Shown: positions 35,701 to 50,320 of the stretch, one piece after another
Layout: each line of letters begins with the position of its first letter
How positions within the stretch are numbered: the stretch's first letter is position 1
Origin: Thecaphora thlaspeos
Lineage: Eukaryota > Basidiomycota > Ustilaginomycetes > Urocystidales > Glomosporiaceae
Length of the DNA stretch: 64,000 nt
NCBI GenBank assembly: GCA_900291925.1
Contig: UWYS01000003.1
Span: 1,240,001-1,304,000, forward strand
Direction of reading: 5' to 3'
Program-made: the position numbers and the translations under genes
Notes under the pieces: model-generated
The model's input: only the letters and a program-made list of their open reading frames with translations
Database searches by the model: none
Told to the model about the DNA's origin: nothing

Positions 35701-38700
35701 GGTGATGCTGCGGTAGAACGAGAGCGACTTTGAGTGCTGGCGGTAGTCGTCCGAGTCGTGGCTGTAGCAGGTGAGGTAGGTACGCATTGAGCGGATCAGC
35801 AGCTTGACACAGTCAATCTGGTCCTCGGCGCCCGAGTCCTGCGTCGTCTGGGCGGCACGGCCCAGCAGCTCGCCGAAGCGCGCTTTGAACGCGGCCACTT
35901 TGACGTAGCGCGGGTCCGATCGGTCCTTCAGAATGGCGCCGCTCTCGAAGCCCGGAGGGGCCTGAATGAATTCGGCCACGTCGTCGCCGACGTCCATGGC
36001 GGGCTCGCCTCCGCCAACCTCGTCCTCCTCGATCAGACCGGGCATCGCGGCCATGGCGAAGCGAGCCACCGCCAGGTTGCGGCAGAAGTCGTTCGACCAG
36101 ACCTTGTCGCGCACCCTGCCGCCCTCGAGCAGGCCTTCGATCGTGTCGAGGGCCGGCTGGATCACCTTTTCGATTACCTCGAGGCAGAAGTCGATCGAGG
36201 CCACGGACGGCTGGTACCAGTTGATCTGAACCTCATTGGTCTTGTAGAGCTTGCCCCAGTGGAGGTGAGATCGCTTGGCGAACTCGGCGCTCTCCCAGAG
36301 GTCGGCATTGACGAAGCGCTGCTCCGTGGGGTAGACAGTGATCACGGTAGCGACGATCCTCTGCACGAGGCGGGCCGCAAAGTTGTAGCCTCGCTCCGTC
36401 TTGCACGACCTACACACCAGCTGCAGCACGTCGACCAGCTTGGCGCGATGCCGCAGCAGCGCGTCGCCGGCGTGGCTCGTCGCGCCCAGCAGCACGCTCA
36501 TGTGCCAGTGCAGCGCGGCGTCGCTCTGGACGGGGATGCTGGTGCTTGTCGTCCTGGTTGAGCTGGCGCCGTTGTCAAGCTCGGCAGCGATCCTCTCGGC
36601 GCAGAGCGGCACGAGCCTGTCGAGCACCGTCTTGCCGTCGGCGCGCGCAAAGCAGCCAATCAGCACGCCGATGACCCTGACGACCGAGGCCGAGACGGTT
36701 GTCGCGCAGTAGTCGGCAACAATCCCAAACATCTTTCTGAAGAGGTACGGGCTCATCGCCGTGCAGACGGCGTCGACCGCCATCATCACGAAATGAATCA
36801 CTCGCTCCTCGAGCTTCCCGCCGACGCGGCCAGCCCGGCCTTCCTCCGGCAGCGCCTCAAAGAGGGCGAGCACGCTCTTGAAAAACGCTGTCAGCCATGG
36901 CTCGAAATCGGCCGTGCTCAGGCGCAGTTGGTAGTCCTCCTCCTGGGGCGAAGCCCTGGGCATCTCGTCCGACGCAGCGTCGATCTGAAGCGCGGGGACA
37001 GCTTCGCCCGAGCCGCTGGGCTCCGTCTCGTCCATTGGCTGCACCTCCTCATCATCGGCGTAGGTTTCCGAGCGCGTGAGGTCATCGATGCGGATCGGAA
37101 GGACAGCAAGCGTGATAAAGAGGCACGTGCTGACCGTCTTGCCGGGGTCGTTGAGGTCGATGCCGGGGATACAGAGTTGCAGCAGCGGCGTCAGGTGCTT
37201 GCCGCCGGCGCAATACAGCTCTCGCGAAACTAGGATCGGCGATAGCTGGGACAGCGCCGTAATAATGACGTTAGTGCGATGCGTCGTCTCGAGCGCCTCG
37301 AGCGAAGCGAACGAACGCTCGAGCACCGCTGGAATGATGAGATCCGGCTCAAGGACCGTCAACCACTTGAGACTGGCGTGCGAGTAGCTCATCGTGAAGG
37401 GGTCGCGCGAAAACATCGAGAGCAAACAGACGGTGCGCAGGATCGAGACCAGCTCGCGCTTGATCTCCGGCGTCAGGCGGTAATGCTGGGGGATTTTGCA
37501 GTCGCACCTCTCCTCCTCCTTGCAGCGCTTGAGAAACTCATAGGTGAGGTGCTGGACAAGGCTGGCGAGCTGCGACTGCCACGGCCCGTGGTTGGACGGA
37601 TGAAAGAAGCTCTCGGTGGCCTGGATTAACTTTGCCACCTGGTCGAGCGCCTTGGAGCCCGCCGGGTAGGTCCGCACGCTCAGTGGCGCGGCGGCGCCGA
37701 GGCGCGGGGATCCCCCAGGGGTCGGCGTGCCCACCGCGGGTGTCGCGGCTACCGACGGGGTGGAAGTCTCACCCGTCACGGGACCATCGCGCGAGATCGA
37801 GTAGGCGATGATGATGGCGAACGAGTGGAGGCGGTCGGTCTGCCTCTTCATCTTGAGCGTGGTTCCCGACGCCGCGGCGTCTGGGCCGGTGCGGAACTTG
37901 GACGACTGCGCGAGCAGCGCAGCATTGGCACTCTTGCTTGCGCCCACCGGCAGGCCGGCCGACTTGAGGCACTTGGTCATGATGAGAGCGAACTGCGATT
38001 CTGTGAAGATGCCGATCTCGTTGAAGAGGCCGGGCGCTGCAGTGGCCACGCCGTTGGCAGGAGCGGTGGCGGGAGCTGCAGCGTCCGCCCCGAGGCCGTC
38101 TCGCGCACCGGCGGGCCTGCCGGTATCGTGCGAGGTTGACGCCGAAGAGCCGCTAATAGATGGGTCGCTGACGTGCATCTCGGCCAGCCTGGCGAGCAGA
38201 TCGAGCATCTGGTCGTCGAACAGCGACGAGTTGAAGCTCTCCCAGAGGCGAAACATGGCCGGCAGCCAGCGCTGCGGATGGCTAATGGGGAGGAAGTGGA
38301 CCAAGAACGCCTGCGATGCGATGACCGAATTGATGCTGGTGCCGTCGAGCTTGGGTAGGAAGGTCTGGAGCATCTCGTCCGCCTCGCTCGGCGCAAAGAA
38401 GCGCTGCGCCGTCTCAGCCAGGTCGAGGAGGAAGTCAGAGACGTTGGTCAGCCCGGTCCGCCTCTGCTTCGGGAAGAGCTCCTTCTCTAGGAGGTTGTAG
38501 AGCGGCTTCCATGGCAGCACCAGGTCCTTGATGTCAAGCTTCTTCTTGTTCCTGCGCGCACGGGGGGCAAAGCGTAGGATGAGGTGTTCAGCGGGGTTCG
38601 TAATCAGAGTGGGTAGAGGCATTCTATCTATAGGACTGCCTGGAGAAAAAAGAACGGCCAGAGGCGGCAACTCACTCGATCAGGCTCATGCACATCTCCG

Positions 38701-39523
38701 ACGACAGCTGGACGAGCCGTGTCTCTAGGCCGGGCGTGACTGCCAGCTCGTAGTACAGGCGCGCGAGGCGGGCCCGTGTTTGGCGCAGCATGGGACTGGG
38801 AGCGCACGCAGGAGAGGCAAGCACACAGGCAAAGGGTCGGGTTTCCTTCTGTCAGCTTGCTTCAGAGGTAAAAATACGCCGGGCCCGATCGCATCGACTC
38901 ACTATCGCAGGGACATCAGACACTTAAGGTGATAGGTCCAGCGCCTGAGGCCGACGTCGAAGCTGGTTTGCGGCGCGCCAAGGCAAGGGGAGACGAGGAG
39001 CATCAGGTCAACCATGATGTCCCCAACGGGCAGTTCCGCTACACGGTGAACCCAAGCTCTGCCCAAGAGGCACCCTGGACTCACTTCTTTGTCCTGACGC
39101 AGTCGACGAGCCTGCGGATGATCTCGTCGAGCCTCCTGTCAAACTCTTCGAGCGACTCGCAGAGGTACGGTAGGCTCTCCGGGTAGTCCATCTGGGCCTT
39201 TCTGTTTTCGACCTTGTGCTTCCTCTGCAGTTTGGAGCCCGAGGCAGCCGGCTTTCCGTCCAGCGAAAAGCTGGAGACGTCTTCATCTTCGGAATCCTCA
39301 TATTCGACGGCCATCTTTTGCGGGGCGGAGATGATGGTGAGGTAGAGGGGAGCAGACAGGTGAGTGTTGAACGTCAGCCGGCCGGTCAACGGGTAATGCG
39401 GGAGGAGCGCGATGATTTGCCGATAAGAGGGACGAAGCACACCCGAGAAGTTCGCTGGTGGACGCGCGAGAGGCAGACACTCACCTCCATCGGACTGTCG
39501 ATCTCGAGCACATCGTCGTCCAT
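32709..39523 (-). CDS. BLM10: Proteasome activator Blm10/PA200 (PSME4)
   Basis: Large HEAT-repeat cap that binds the ends of the 20S proteasome in nucleus and cytosol. Seven exons (minus): 39523-39485, 39314-39085, 38962-38903, 38795-38676, 38551-33458, 33327-32932 and 32805-32709, together 2011 residues; all six introns have GT donors, AG acceptors and matching phases. Conserved blocks are LRRWTYHLKCLMSLRY, QTRARLARLYYELAVTP, DLVLPWKPLYNLLEKELF, CNKAMxYH-like SLCIKRAMAYHSSRARL, and the C-terminal NLFHLNEATIQSIIELL and LLTLHSGILGATALL. The last residues are GRSDYFA-stop. Blm10 and PA200 normally end Tyr-Tyr-Ala (the HbYX motif), so here the penultimate Tyr is Phe. The 39-nt first exon (MDDDVLEIDSPME) is supported by a GTGAGT donor; exon 2 also begins with ATG, an alternative start. 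Family assignment is secure from length and motifs. Confidence 0.92.
32898..32912. repeat. Homopolymer of 15 G
   Basis: Uninterrupted G run inside the last intron of the Blm10 gene (C run on the coding strand, upstream of the acceptor region). Its length is prone to sequencing and replication slippage. Confidence 0.9.
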
Positions 39524-40752
39524 GGCGCGTACTTCTGACAGACCTTAGGCGGCCTGGCAACAGAGGGAGGCTTCGAGTCGAGCGGTTCCGCGTGGTTCAA
39601 GCTCCAACCTAGACGCCTGTATCGTTCGACGGGCGGGCGAGCGGAAAGGTGCCTGTCACTGCTGCAGTTCTACCTTTGGGTTGGTAGCAGCAGTTGTCTC
39701 TGAACCGTGGGGGTAAGGATGCGTGTGTGCGGGTGAGGAGAACTTGCGGTGTTGGGGTAGCAGGACCGAGCCGGCGAGCTGTCTCTCGAGGTTACGGTTG
39801 CAGTTGCGCTGGTGCCTGGTGGCGATGTCGAGGCTGTTTAAGGCTGGCACCGAAAATCGAATGGAATGTTGAGGATGCTGCTGGTAGGAAGGAGGGGAGA
39901 GGGAAGAGATGGCAGCTGACGAGAGAAGGTGCGGTGGTCCTTGGAACGCGCGGCCAGGTGTTGCTTGGAGGCGGCGGCTGAGCTGAGCTTGGGCCCAACG
40001 GCAGGGGCTTGCGTGTCCTTTCTTCCTCGGCCAAAAGCGCAAGCAGCGCCGCGGCTGCATGAAATCACACCACACCTCCACACCAACTCCCGGCCCGGTC
40101 CTTTTCGGCCAAGCTTGACTAGTTAAGCAGGCAAATCTCGACCCGACCCGACGACGACGACAGCGACGGCGTCTACGGGCCAGAGTGTACACCGCACAAC
40201 TTACAACCATGCAAGATGATAACGGCGAGAACAATACAGCCACCCGCTACAGCACAAAGGGTACGGTGTGGTTGCGGAACAGAGGCAGCGGCTTGATTCA
40301 TCGTCAGCGAGAAGCGGAGCAAGCCCAAGAGGGGGAGCCAGGGCAGACGACGTTCACAGCATGTATCACACAGCGCAAGGGTTTTATACAGGACGATCGA
40401 AACCAGGGAAGGATGCACGTTGGGCGTGCGGGAGAGAGAGAGGGAGAGAGAGAGAGAGGCAGGGACTGACGGCGAGAAGGGGCGACTCAGGGAAAGAAGG
40501 AGAGCGGGAGAGGGTCGGTCGGTCACGGACGCGGTTGAGACCGCGCGGCCAGCCTCCGCCATCATCGTGCGATGGTCGGCTCGTCGATGAAAGGGCGTCT
40601 ATCTTAATCTGCTCGCAGAGCGACAGGCTAGGGTCATGCCTAATCGGTGCCTGGCCAGCCGAGGACCTTCGGGCAGCAACCATGCGCGAGCCGCTTGCTT
40701 ATCCTTTCCATCAACAGCAGGTCGGTCGATAGAGCAACCTCGCCGTCGCAGC
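39524..40752. other. Intergenic region between BLM10 start and Rab11 3' end
   Basis: Both flanking genes are on the minus strand, so this holds the BLM10 promoter and the Rab11 3' untranslated region. A 195-codon minus frame (39656-40243) is Arg/Ser/Pro-rich with no motif and is not called. A purine tract of AGAGAGAGGG type lies at about 40430-40460. Confidence 0.5.
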
Positions 40753-42148
<1,396 letters not shown>

Positions 42149-43447
42149 CTTGGAGAAAAGGTATGCGAGGGTGTGGTGGGTGGATGTGAGTCGGTCCTGA
42201 AGCTCAGGGGCGCGAATGTGGTAGCGTCAGGAGGAGCGGAATAGGGATGGGGAGCGGAGAGAGCGAGTGAGCTCAAGCTTGTTGGGTCGTAAGTGGTTGG
42301 GGTCGGGCGTAAGGGGGTTAGCTAAGACGGCGAGAGACGAGCCGTGCAGAAGGAGTCCGAAGAGTGCTGCTGGTGGCGGAAAGTAGGTCGACGTCAAGTC
42401 GTAGGGAGAAGTGGCGTGGGGATCGGACGGTCTGAGCTGGTAGTCGAAGCGATGTTGAGGTTGGTGCGTGTCTTTGACCGACAAAAGGGGATGGTGGTGG
42501 GTCGAGAGCGTGGCCGGGAGAATGGAGAGGAGGAGGCGGCCGGCGGTGTGTGATAGGCTTCGATTCCGTGTGCGCGTGCGTGGTGAGTTGTGCGGGAACG
42601 GTGCGTGCAGGGGCGCGAAACAGAGGGCCAAGGGGGAGGGACCGAGGGCGCCGGCGCAGCTGCTTACTTGCTGCCGCTGGCCCCCCCTGGCGGCCGCCCT
42701 GTGCGCCCAAAGAAAACGCCCCTGGCCCCTCGCCCGCCGCCTGTTCCTGCTCCTCTCGCGCTGGCCGCCAGCCCTCCGCCTCCGGGGGTCACACTTTGAC
42801 AGGTCGCGGTGGGGCAGGCGAGACGCCAGCTCAGAAAAGTCAGGCGACAGCGACCAGAAAGAAGAGGCTTGCAATCGTTAGTTATCTCAAATTGGCCGTC
42901 TCCCGCTGCGCTGCCTCTCTTGCATTTCAAAGCCTCTAAACGGGGAGACCGGTGTTTTGTATTCTTCATTTTCTCGACGCGAAAATCTTGTAGTCGATCC
43001 AGAGGCGAGGCTCTGGATCGCCGAGGATGCAGCGCGGGGGCGGGGAGGGGGTTCTTCTCGCCGGCCTATCACAAAGGCTGCCTTACACAACAGCTGCGCT
43101 CACACAAAGAGCTGGCGAGAGACTGCCCGTCGATCAAATAGCGTGCCGAAGCAGAGGTCAGGAGGAGATCTCCTCTCTCTCCCTCTTCCTCTCGCTCTCT
43201 TCATTTCTCTCGGATCAGGGAACATGAGCATGACATGGCATCGGGATGATGGCGGGGAACGGGGTCGACATGGGAGCTATACGGAAGCGACACGCCGGCA
43301 GCGCGTCGAGTCTTTCTTCTACCTAGTGAAAAGCGGGGGGAAAGCGGGGGCGGGCGGACCATCGCTGGCGTCGTGCATGACGGGAGGCCGCTAGGAAACG
43401 GTTGATACGAGCCAGCCTACGCCAAAGATGTTCCAGGGGCTGCTGTT
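42149..43447. other. Upstream region of Rab11 and 3' flank of the disordered-protein gene
   Basis: No gene seen. The part next to Rab11 (42149-42600) is rich in GGAG and GGGT on the plus strand (CT-rich leader on the coding strand). A CTCTCT tract lies at about 43165-43205. Overlapping frames at 42318-42969 on both strands are Pro/Arg-rich shadows. Confidence 0.5.
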
Positions 43448-46400
43448 CTACCAGAGCCGCGACGTCGGGTCGAAAGCGCCGCTGCCGTACGCCACGTACT
43501 GTTGGCCAGCAGCGTAGGCAGGCTGCTGCTGCTGCTGCTGCTGTTGTTGTTGTTGCTGCTGGTGAAGCTGGTGCTGCTGCTGCTGCTGCTGCTGCTGGTA
43601 TTGCTGCTGTTGCGTTGGTTGCCTTCCGTGTGATGGATGCATCGCGGCTGCGCCTTGGTGGTGCTGGCGAGCCTGCTGGAACGCCCGCGCGCCTCCGTTC
43701 TGCGTGTAGGCTGCGCCAGAGATCTGTCCGCCGTCTCCAGCTCCCGTCACGCCGCTGCCGCCGGACCAGTGTCCAGGGTGGTAGCTCGTGTACGGGGCCT
43801 CCGCCCCGATCTGTTCTCCAGCCTGCTGCTGCTGGTACTGACTCTGGCCGTGCTGCTGGTAGTGCTGCGCGTGGTGCTGCGGCTGGTGCTGGTGCTGGTG
43901 CTGGTGTTGCTGGTGCGGGTAGTGCTGATGGTGGGCCGAGTGCTGCCCGCTTTGAAGCTGTCCGTGCAAGCGGTCCTGGTGGGTGCCGACCCGCGCGTGA
44001 GATCTCCCGTAGCCGATCAGGTCGCCGCCCAAGTTCGCCGAGTCGATCACACCGAGGCCGGCTACCGACGAGGTCCCGCTGGTACTACTGCCGCTAGCGT
44101 CGCCTCCACGGGTGGCCGGCACGGAGGTCGGGAAGAGCGAGTAGCCGCTGCTACCGCCGCTGCTGTGCGGGTGAGCTCCGGCTTGCGTCTGCGCCGCCAC
44201 ACGGCCCATGCCGCTGTAAGGCGAAACGGGAGCCGAATTGACGGTGCCGTGTGCCGAATAGCCGCTGAAGGGGGGACGCCCGTGGACGCTGGCGCCCATC
44301 GTGCTGCTTCCGTAAGCCTGCATGTTCGGGCTTCCGCTGCCTCCTACTCCTGCTCCGCCTCCGAGGTTGGTTTGGCTCTGGCCGTAGCCGCCGTAGCCAC
44401 CAAAGGCGTTGCGCGCGGCTGCCGATGCTGATGCTGATGACGACGCCTGACTCCGGTCATGCGGGTGCAGCGTCGAGGCCGGCGTCGAGGCGCCATAGTG
44501 CTGGAGCGTCGGAGACGATATCGCGTTACCGCCGCCACCACCGCCGCCCGACATAAAGGCCGAGGTAGTGCGGTGCTGCGGCGTCGAGCCCTGCGAGTGC
44601 GAGCCGCTCGCGCCCGGAGCGCGTGAGTGCGCGAGGGCGGGTGAGGCCAGGTCGAGCGAAGGGCTGCGCGTAGTCGGGTCGAAGCCATTGGTCCGCACGC
44701 CGACCGGCAAGAGGTCGGCACCCTGGGTGGGACCGCCGTCCGACGGCCCCTTTTCGTAGCGTGGGTAGTGGGCGAAGCCGGTCTCCGTGCGCCGTGCGCC
44801 TCCGCTGCCGCCGATCTGCTGGCCGTCGTGGCTGCGCGTTTCCGGCGCTGGCGGTGCGTCGTCGCCGCGGAAGTCGTGCACGCTGAGCGGCATCGCCGAA
44901 GGAAGGAAGTCGTCGCCAATGTCCCTGAGCGAGTTCTGCGTCTCCTTCCGGTCGTTGCCCGTCGGCAGCGACCAGACGTTCTTGATGTGGTCGCGGTCGG
45001 CAGAATTGGTGGACCGCGGCTCAATGACGGGGAAGGTCAGCGAGCTCTGGCCCCAAGTCGCGGTTGTCGACAAGCTCGGCGACGGCAGAACAGAGTTCTG
45101 CTGCTGTACATTACGAAGGCGGAGGCAGTAAGTGAAGGCAGGCAAGAAGAAGACGATGACAACGAAGCAAGAGAAGACAGCGAAGAGAGAAAAAACAAGA
45201 GACGGTCAGCGTGGCCCTGCGCCAGAAGACAAGCATGCGCCGAGAAGGTCAGGAGAGCCAAACTTACAGTGCCGGGCGCGTGCGAGCTGGAGCTCCTGCT
45301 AGATCCGCTGATGACGTATGGCGAAAGGCCGGCGTTGGTGCCGGCCGCGCCGCCGTCGGCCTTGATCTCACTGTTGACCATGAAGGAGACGGGCGAAGGT
45401 GTGTTGACCTGCCGGTCATTGTAGAAGGCCACAGGCGTCTTCGAGTTGCGTCGCTGCGACTGGCGAAAGGCCGCGCCAGGGTGGCTGACGAGGCCGCTGT
45501 TGTTGCCGCTGCCATGGTTGTGGAAGGCGGCGGCGGCAGCGCCCTCGACGCCGTTCCTCGGGTGGTCGAGCGGACCCAGCGACGACTGCGAGGTCGCGGC
45601 GCTGAGGGCGGCGCGGAAAGGGCTGCGGACGCCGCCGGCCTTGGCGTGGAGGCTGGCAAAGTGCGGCGCAGGGGCAACGGCGTCGTCACGGGACCGCTGC
45701 GAACCATGGTGGACAGCATTCAGCGAGCTCTGCTCTGTAACTACCGCAGACCCGTGGGCCGTGTCGGCCGCCTGGTGGAACTGGTTGTGCTGAGGCTGGC
45801 GCTGGTTGTTGGGAGCAACCTGGCCCGGGAGACGGACCTGTATGGACGGCGGGCTGGCGGCCGCCGCGGTTGTCGCGACCTTGCCCTGGGCGGAGGGGCC
45901 GGCGGCGGCGGGGAGCGCCGCCGAGGGGTTTGACAGCGTTGAACTCGGTGCGGTAGATGAGGATGCGAGTGCGCGGGCTGCTCCGCGTGCACCGCCCTGC
46001 TGCACGGGAGAGATGTCGAAGCGCGCCTGCTTGCGGACGCCGTTAGCGTTGACGCGATCGCCGTTGGCATGGGCCGACGGCGCGGCGAACACGATGGCGG
46101 GAAGGCCGCGGGGCAGCCTCTTAGACGGCAGGGTGACGGTTGTGATCACCGTGCCGCGGTGATACTTTTTGGGAAAGAACTGGTCGTCGCGCGAGAGAGT
46201 TTTGATCGACAAGTGCGTCATCGGCGGCTCCCAGGTGAGCGGGTAGACGGTCCGCACCGGTTGGGCCATGCTGGCGATCCGAGCCGACTGCGCCATCTTC
46301 TGAGCTCGGTTGAGCTTCGGCGGCGCCGCTGGGCGGCCCAAGGAGACGGCGTACCGATTCCAGACGGGAGGGCGATCCGCGGGTGCCTCGTCTCGCGTGG

Positions 46401-49400
46401 TAGGCTTCTCCGTCGGCATCGGAGGCGCGGCCGGACGCTGCTTGGCGGCAGGCGCCCGGTCTTCGGCGGCCTTGACCTCCTGACGAGGCGTGGCATCGAC
46501 GCTCGGATTCTGCTGCTGCTGCTTTGTCCTCTTCTCCCTGCCGGCGGCGCGGCCCTGCAGCGGTGCTGCCTCGCTGCAAGCATCCCTCCTGATGTCGTCT
46601 TTAAGAGCGGCGGTGGCCGTAGGCTCGGGCTGCTTCTGACGCTGTTGGTCGCCATCTATGCGGCCCGCGTCTCGTGAAAGGATGATCTTAGGCTGTTCGC
46701 TCGCCACGGCATCGTGTCCGGGCAAGCTCGTGGCCACCTGGGGCGATTGGCGCACACCCTGCTGTCCCAGGTCAGCCCGCGGCTCCGCGGCATGGGACGG
46801 CGACACTCGCTGCTGGCGGTTCGGTGGCGCCAGAATCGTACGGGCCTGAGGTGATCGTCGGGACGCTTCGGCAGAGGCCGCCTCGACCTTAAGGCTCGAG
46901 ACATATGCGGGCTTTCGTCCAACACCCATCGAGGCGGCGGGTGCTGCTGCTGCTGGCGCCGCATCGCCGTCTCGGGCCGTCCGCCACGAAGACGCTGCCG
47001 CACGGCCATCGTGGTCGACGGTGTGTGGTGCCGCTGGGAGGGCCTGCTGCCTCGCCAGGTGCGGAGGGTCTCCCCTCTTTGTCATCTGCGACGTGGCGGC
47101 GCCAGCTAGGTGCGGCGGCAGCTTACGGGAAAACGAGTTAGGATCCGCAGAACCGAAGTGCCCATAGGCTACTTCCCTTGGATGCTGCAGCTGCTGCTGC
47201 TGCAATGCAGCCGACTGTCGCTGTCCGAGTGCAGGCCCGGCGTGCTGGGGCTGAGGCTGAGGCTGAGATTGCACGTCGCCGCCGTCCGGCCGCGCCTGTC
47301 GCCAGGCTCGCGGCCGCCAGACATCGCCTTGGGCCGACACTTCCCCGATACCGGAGGTCGGCGAAGGGACCGCACTCCGCGAGAGATCAGCGCTGCCTTG
47401 AGCATTGAGGTTGTCTCTGGCGTTGGTCCGCCATGAAGAGGCCGTAGCCGATGGTCCTTGCCTAGCCGCGACCGCTACCTGATCGGCGTGGGCGCCAGAA
47501 TGGGCCTGCTTGGGCTGGGATTCATCAGCGACCCGGCGCTGCTCTTCCGCCGCCTTTCGGGCCGCCTCGGCCTTGAGCCTCTCCTCTATCGCAAGCGCTT
47601 TCTGCCTCGCCCGCTCCTTCTCGGCCTGACGTGCTGCCTCTTCGTCCTCGCGACACTTCCTCGCCCTCTCGATGGCGCTCTGCAACTCGTCCTTTGTGGG
47701 ATCGGCGGCGGCAGGCGGTCGACCGTAGCCACCTGCGCCCTCCGTCGGCGCTGGCTCCCTCTGAGCAGCTCGGGGTCCCCAAGGCGGCCTGGTCGATGAA
47801 GGCACCGGTGCCGACTCAAGGGGCGCCGATTTGAGAGGCTCGCTGGGAGGCGAGAAAGAGGTCCTGCTGCGGACCGCGGACGGTTCTTCGGGCAGTGCGG
47901 CCAGACCACGACCGCTGCCGGCCGCCTGAGCCAGGTGAGGCGGCAGCGGCCGATTGAGATGGGATGGCCCTCGCGTGGCTGCAACAAGTGGCGCCGCTGC
48001 CCGCGAGGCAGCCAAATGGTTGCTGGTCACGGGCGCGTGCGCCGGTGCAGCGGCCGGCATTCCTGCTGCTGCTGCTGCTGTTGGCGGCGCGGAAGGCTTG
48101 ACGGCCGAGGTGTTCGTGCCGGAAGCCTGCGGCGCTCCCGTGGCAGAGCTCGCGGCAGCAGCAGGAGCCGGCGCAGCGCGATCTGGCGCCGCTGAAGGGG
48201 CCGGTGAAAGGGCTGCGCCGGGGTTGAGCGAAGCCTGGCGCTGGGCGAGGGGCCCCCATGCTCGCGCCGCTCTGACAGCCGTCTCGGCGGCGACGGGCGG
48301 ACCGCTCGACGCCTCCTGTCGGTGCGTCTGGCCATACGAGAAGGGAGGGCGCCGCTCGCGCGTACCGTAGTCGCCGTAGGAGGGGTGCTGCTCGCGGGCT
48401 TCCGTCGGCGAGTGTAGCGAGACCGATGCCCCTCCGAGCGGGATGATGACCTTTTCGGGCTTGCCGTGCGACCGCGCAGGAGGCGCTTCCGACGGGCTAG
48501 CCTGCGATGCTGGAGACTCCCTCGCCGCTCGCTGCTGCGGGCCCCACGCCGGCGGCGGTGCCGCCCGAGGCTTATCGTTGTGATTGTTGCTGCCGCCATC
48601 GCCCGAACCGGACGGCCTCGGCGGCCAGCTGCGGTCGTGGCCGACGTCTCGGAAGCGATCCTCCTTGCTCACGGGGGCGCCGCCATCCGCCCCTCCCTTG
48701 CCGTCAGCGTGCGTGGAGATCTTGTACTGGGTGCCGTCGGCGAACTCTACGACCTCGCCCAAGTCTTCGTCCTCCATCTCGTCCCAGTGCTTGCCAGAGC
48801 CAAGCGCCGCACCTCGGAACCGGTCGAGATTCTGCAGCGCGGCCTGCTGCCTCGCGGCCTCGCGCGCCGCGGCTGCCGCCGCCTTGGCCTCCTGCTCCTC
48901 CTTTGCCTTGGCCGCCTCTGCGGCGGTGGGGAAGTCGGACAGCATCGAGCCGGGGCGCCTGGAAGCGCTGAGGTTCGACGGCGGGGCCGCTTTCAGATTG
49001 GCCCAGGGTGCCTTGCTGACGCTCGCGGGACTGGCAGCCCTCGTTGCCGAAGAGCCTAACGCTGCGTTCCGCAGGCCGGGACTTGCACGCCCCTGTGCCG
49101 ATCCGGAGTCCAGCCCTGCTGACATCGGCCTCGGCGAGTGATCGCGCGCCATGGTGACCAGCCTCGGCGATGCGACGCTCTGGGGAGTGTGGACCGCCGC
49201 CGACGTCGTTGAAGCCCCTGCTGCGGGGCTTGCGGCCGGCTTCGGCCCGGCTTCTGCTCCTAAGGAGGCGGGAACGGCCGGAACAGCCGGCACACTGGGG
49301 GACGCGGCCGCGACAGGCGTCGGTGCGGAGACTGCAAAGGCGGGTACCGAAGCCGAAGAAGCCAAAGCTGACGCTTCCGCTGGGAGCGGACCGGAGGGTC

Positions 49401-50320
49401 CCGATGCGGAGGTCGCCGATCCCGTACTGGGCGATGGGCTCATCTTGGCCGCGGTGGGTGCCATCTTTGTCGCCCATCCCGCCGGCTGCGGCTTGGGCAC
49501 GCTCGAGAGCTTGGCCGAGGTGAGCCGGGATGCCGAAGATGGCGAAGACAGTCGGGTCACTGGCGCGAGCGCGAAGCGTCAAACAAATGAAGGTGAAGAA
49601 AAGGGAAGCACAACGTCAGCGAGAAGCGAGAGCAAGAGGGCAGGGAGCTGTAGGCAGATGTGCGCGAAAAGGTCACTCACGGGTCGCTCCCGTCGGCAGC
49701 GGAGGAGCGGGACCGCCGAGCTTGGCCGCTGCGGGAGGAGCGGTCCCCGGGGATGAACCTGCCTTTTCGAGAAAGCGCTTGTTGACGTTGAGCGAGGTGA
49801 ATTTCTTGGCGTGCGTGGCCTGGATGGAGGGCGAAGAGGTGATCCCCGCCGAGGCCGGGCCAAGGCTCGACGCTGCGGCGCTGCCACTGTTGTCGTCCTT
49901 GGACGCGGTGGCTGCGGCGGCGGCGGCAGAACGAGCCGCGTCGTTGGGCGACTGCGCACTAGCGGCCTCGGTTGTCGCCACCGTCGCGGCAGGGTCGTCG
50001 GCGGCGTGAGAGTCTGCGTCAGGCTGCGTAGCAGCGTGTCCGTCGGCGGCCGCACTGCCCTGTGCGCCCTCTGACCCCTGTTCGACCTGGCCAGCAGCCT
50101 TGGCCTCTACGGGCTCGCTGGTTGCTGCTCTGTGCGACGGCGCCTCTGCGACGGCGATGCCGTTTGCGACGACTGTCGTGGTATCAGCGTCATTGGCGGA
50201 TGCGGTTGCAGGTGCGGGTTCGCGTTTGGCAGAGTGCGAGTCGGTCAGTGGAGCGGGTGCGTTGCTGTCGTGGTGGGCAGCGGCAGTGAGGGATCCATCA
50301 GGCGATGGACCTGCGTTCAT
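43448..50320 (-). CDS. Very large disordered Ala/Ser/Gln-rich protein, function unknown
   Basis: I do not recognise this family. Exons (minus): 50320-49681, 49559-45268 and 45103-43448, giving 2195 residues; introns (GTGAGT...CCAG and GTAAGT...ACAG) close in phase 1 and phase 0. Nearly all of it is low-complexity. A few short ordered-looking blocks may be binding motifs: KKFTSLNVNKRFLEKAGSS near residue 180, LTSAKLSSVPKPQPAGWATK, PEKVIIPLGGASVSLHSP, SIKTLSRDDQFFPKKYHRG, FYNDRQVNTPSPVSFMVN and a block near DHIKNVWSLPTGNDRKETQ. A charged coiled-coil-like segment (KCREDEEAARQAEKERARQK) lies in the middle. The C-terminal 200 residues hold His/Gln and polyglutamine tracts and end GSGAFDPTSRLW. The composition suggests an RNA- or condensate-associated protein, but that is inference only. 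Confidence 0.75.
43523..43613. repeat. CTG/CAG trinucleotide tract encoding polyglutamine
   Basis: Imperfect (CTG)n/(TTG)n on the plus strand, read as CAG/CAA on the coding strand of the disordered protein near its C-terminus. Interrupted by TTG, GGT and GTA triplets. Likely length-variable between strains. Confidence 0.85.

Noticed and set aside
39059..39084. A 26-nt intron in BLM10 after 39085 that would keep AWVHRVAELPVG in the protein
   Set aside because: Too short for a spliceosomal intron. The CAG at 38965-38963 gives a 122-nt intron in the same phase and the conserved FDVGLRRWTYHL start.
39656..40243. 195-codon minus frame between BLM10 and Rab11
   Set aside because: Composition is low-complexity, no conserved motif and no splice support; treated as intergenic.
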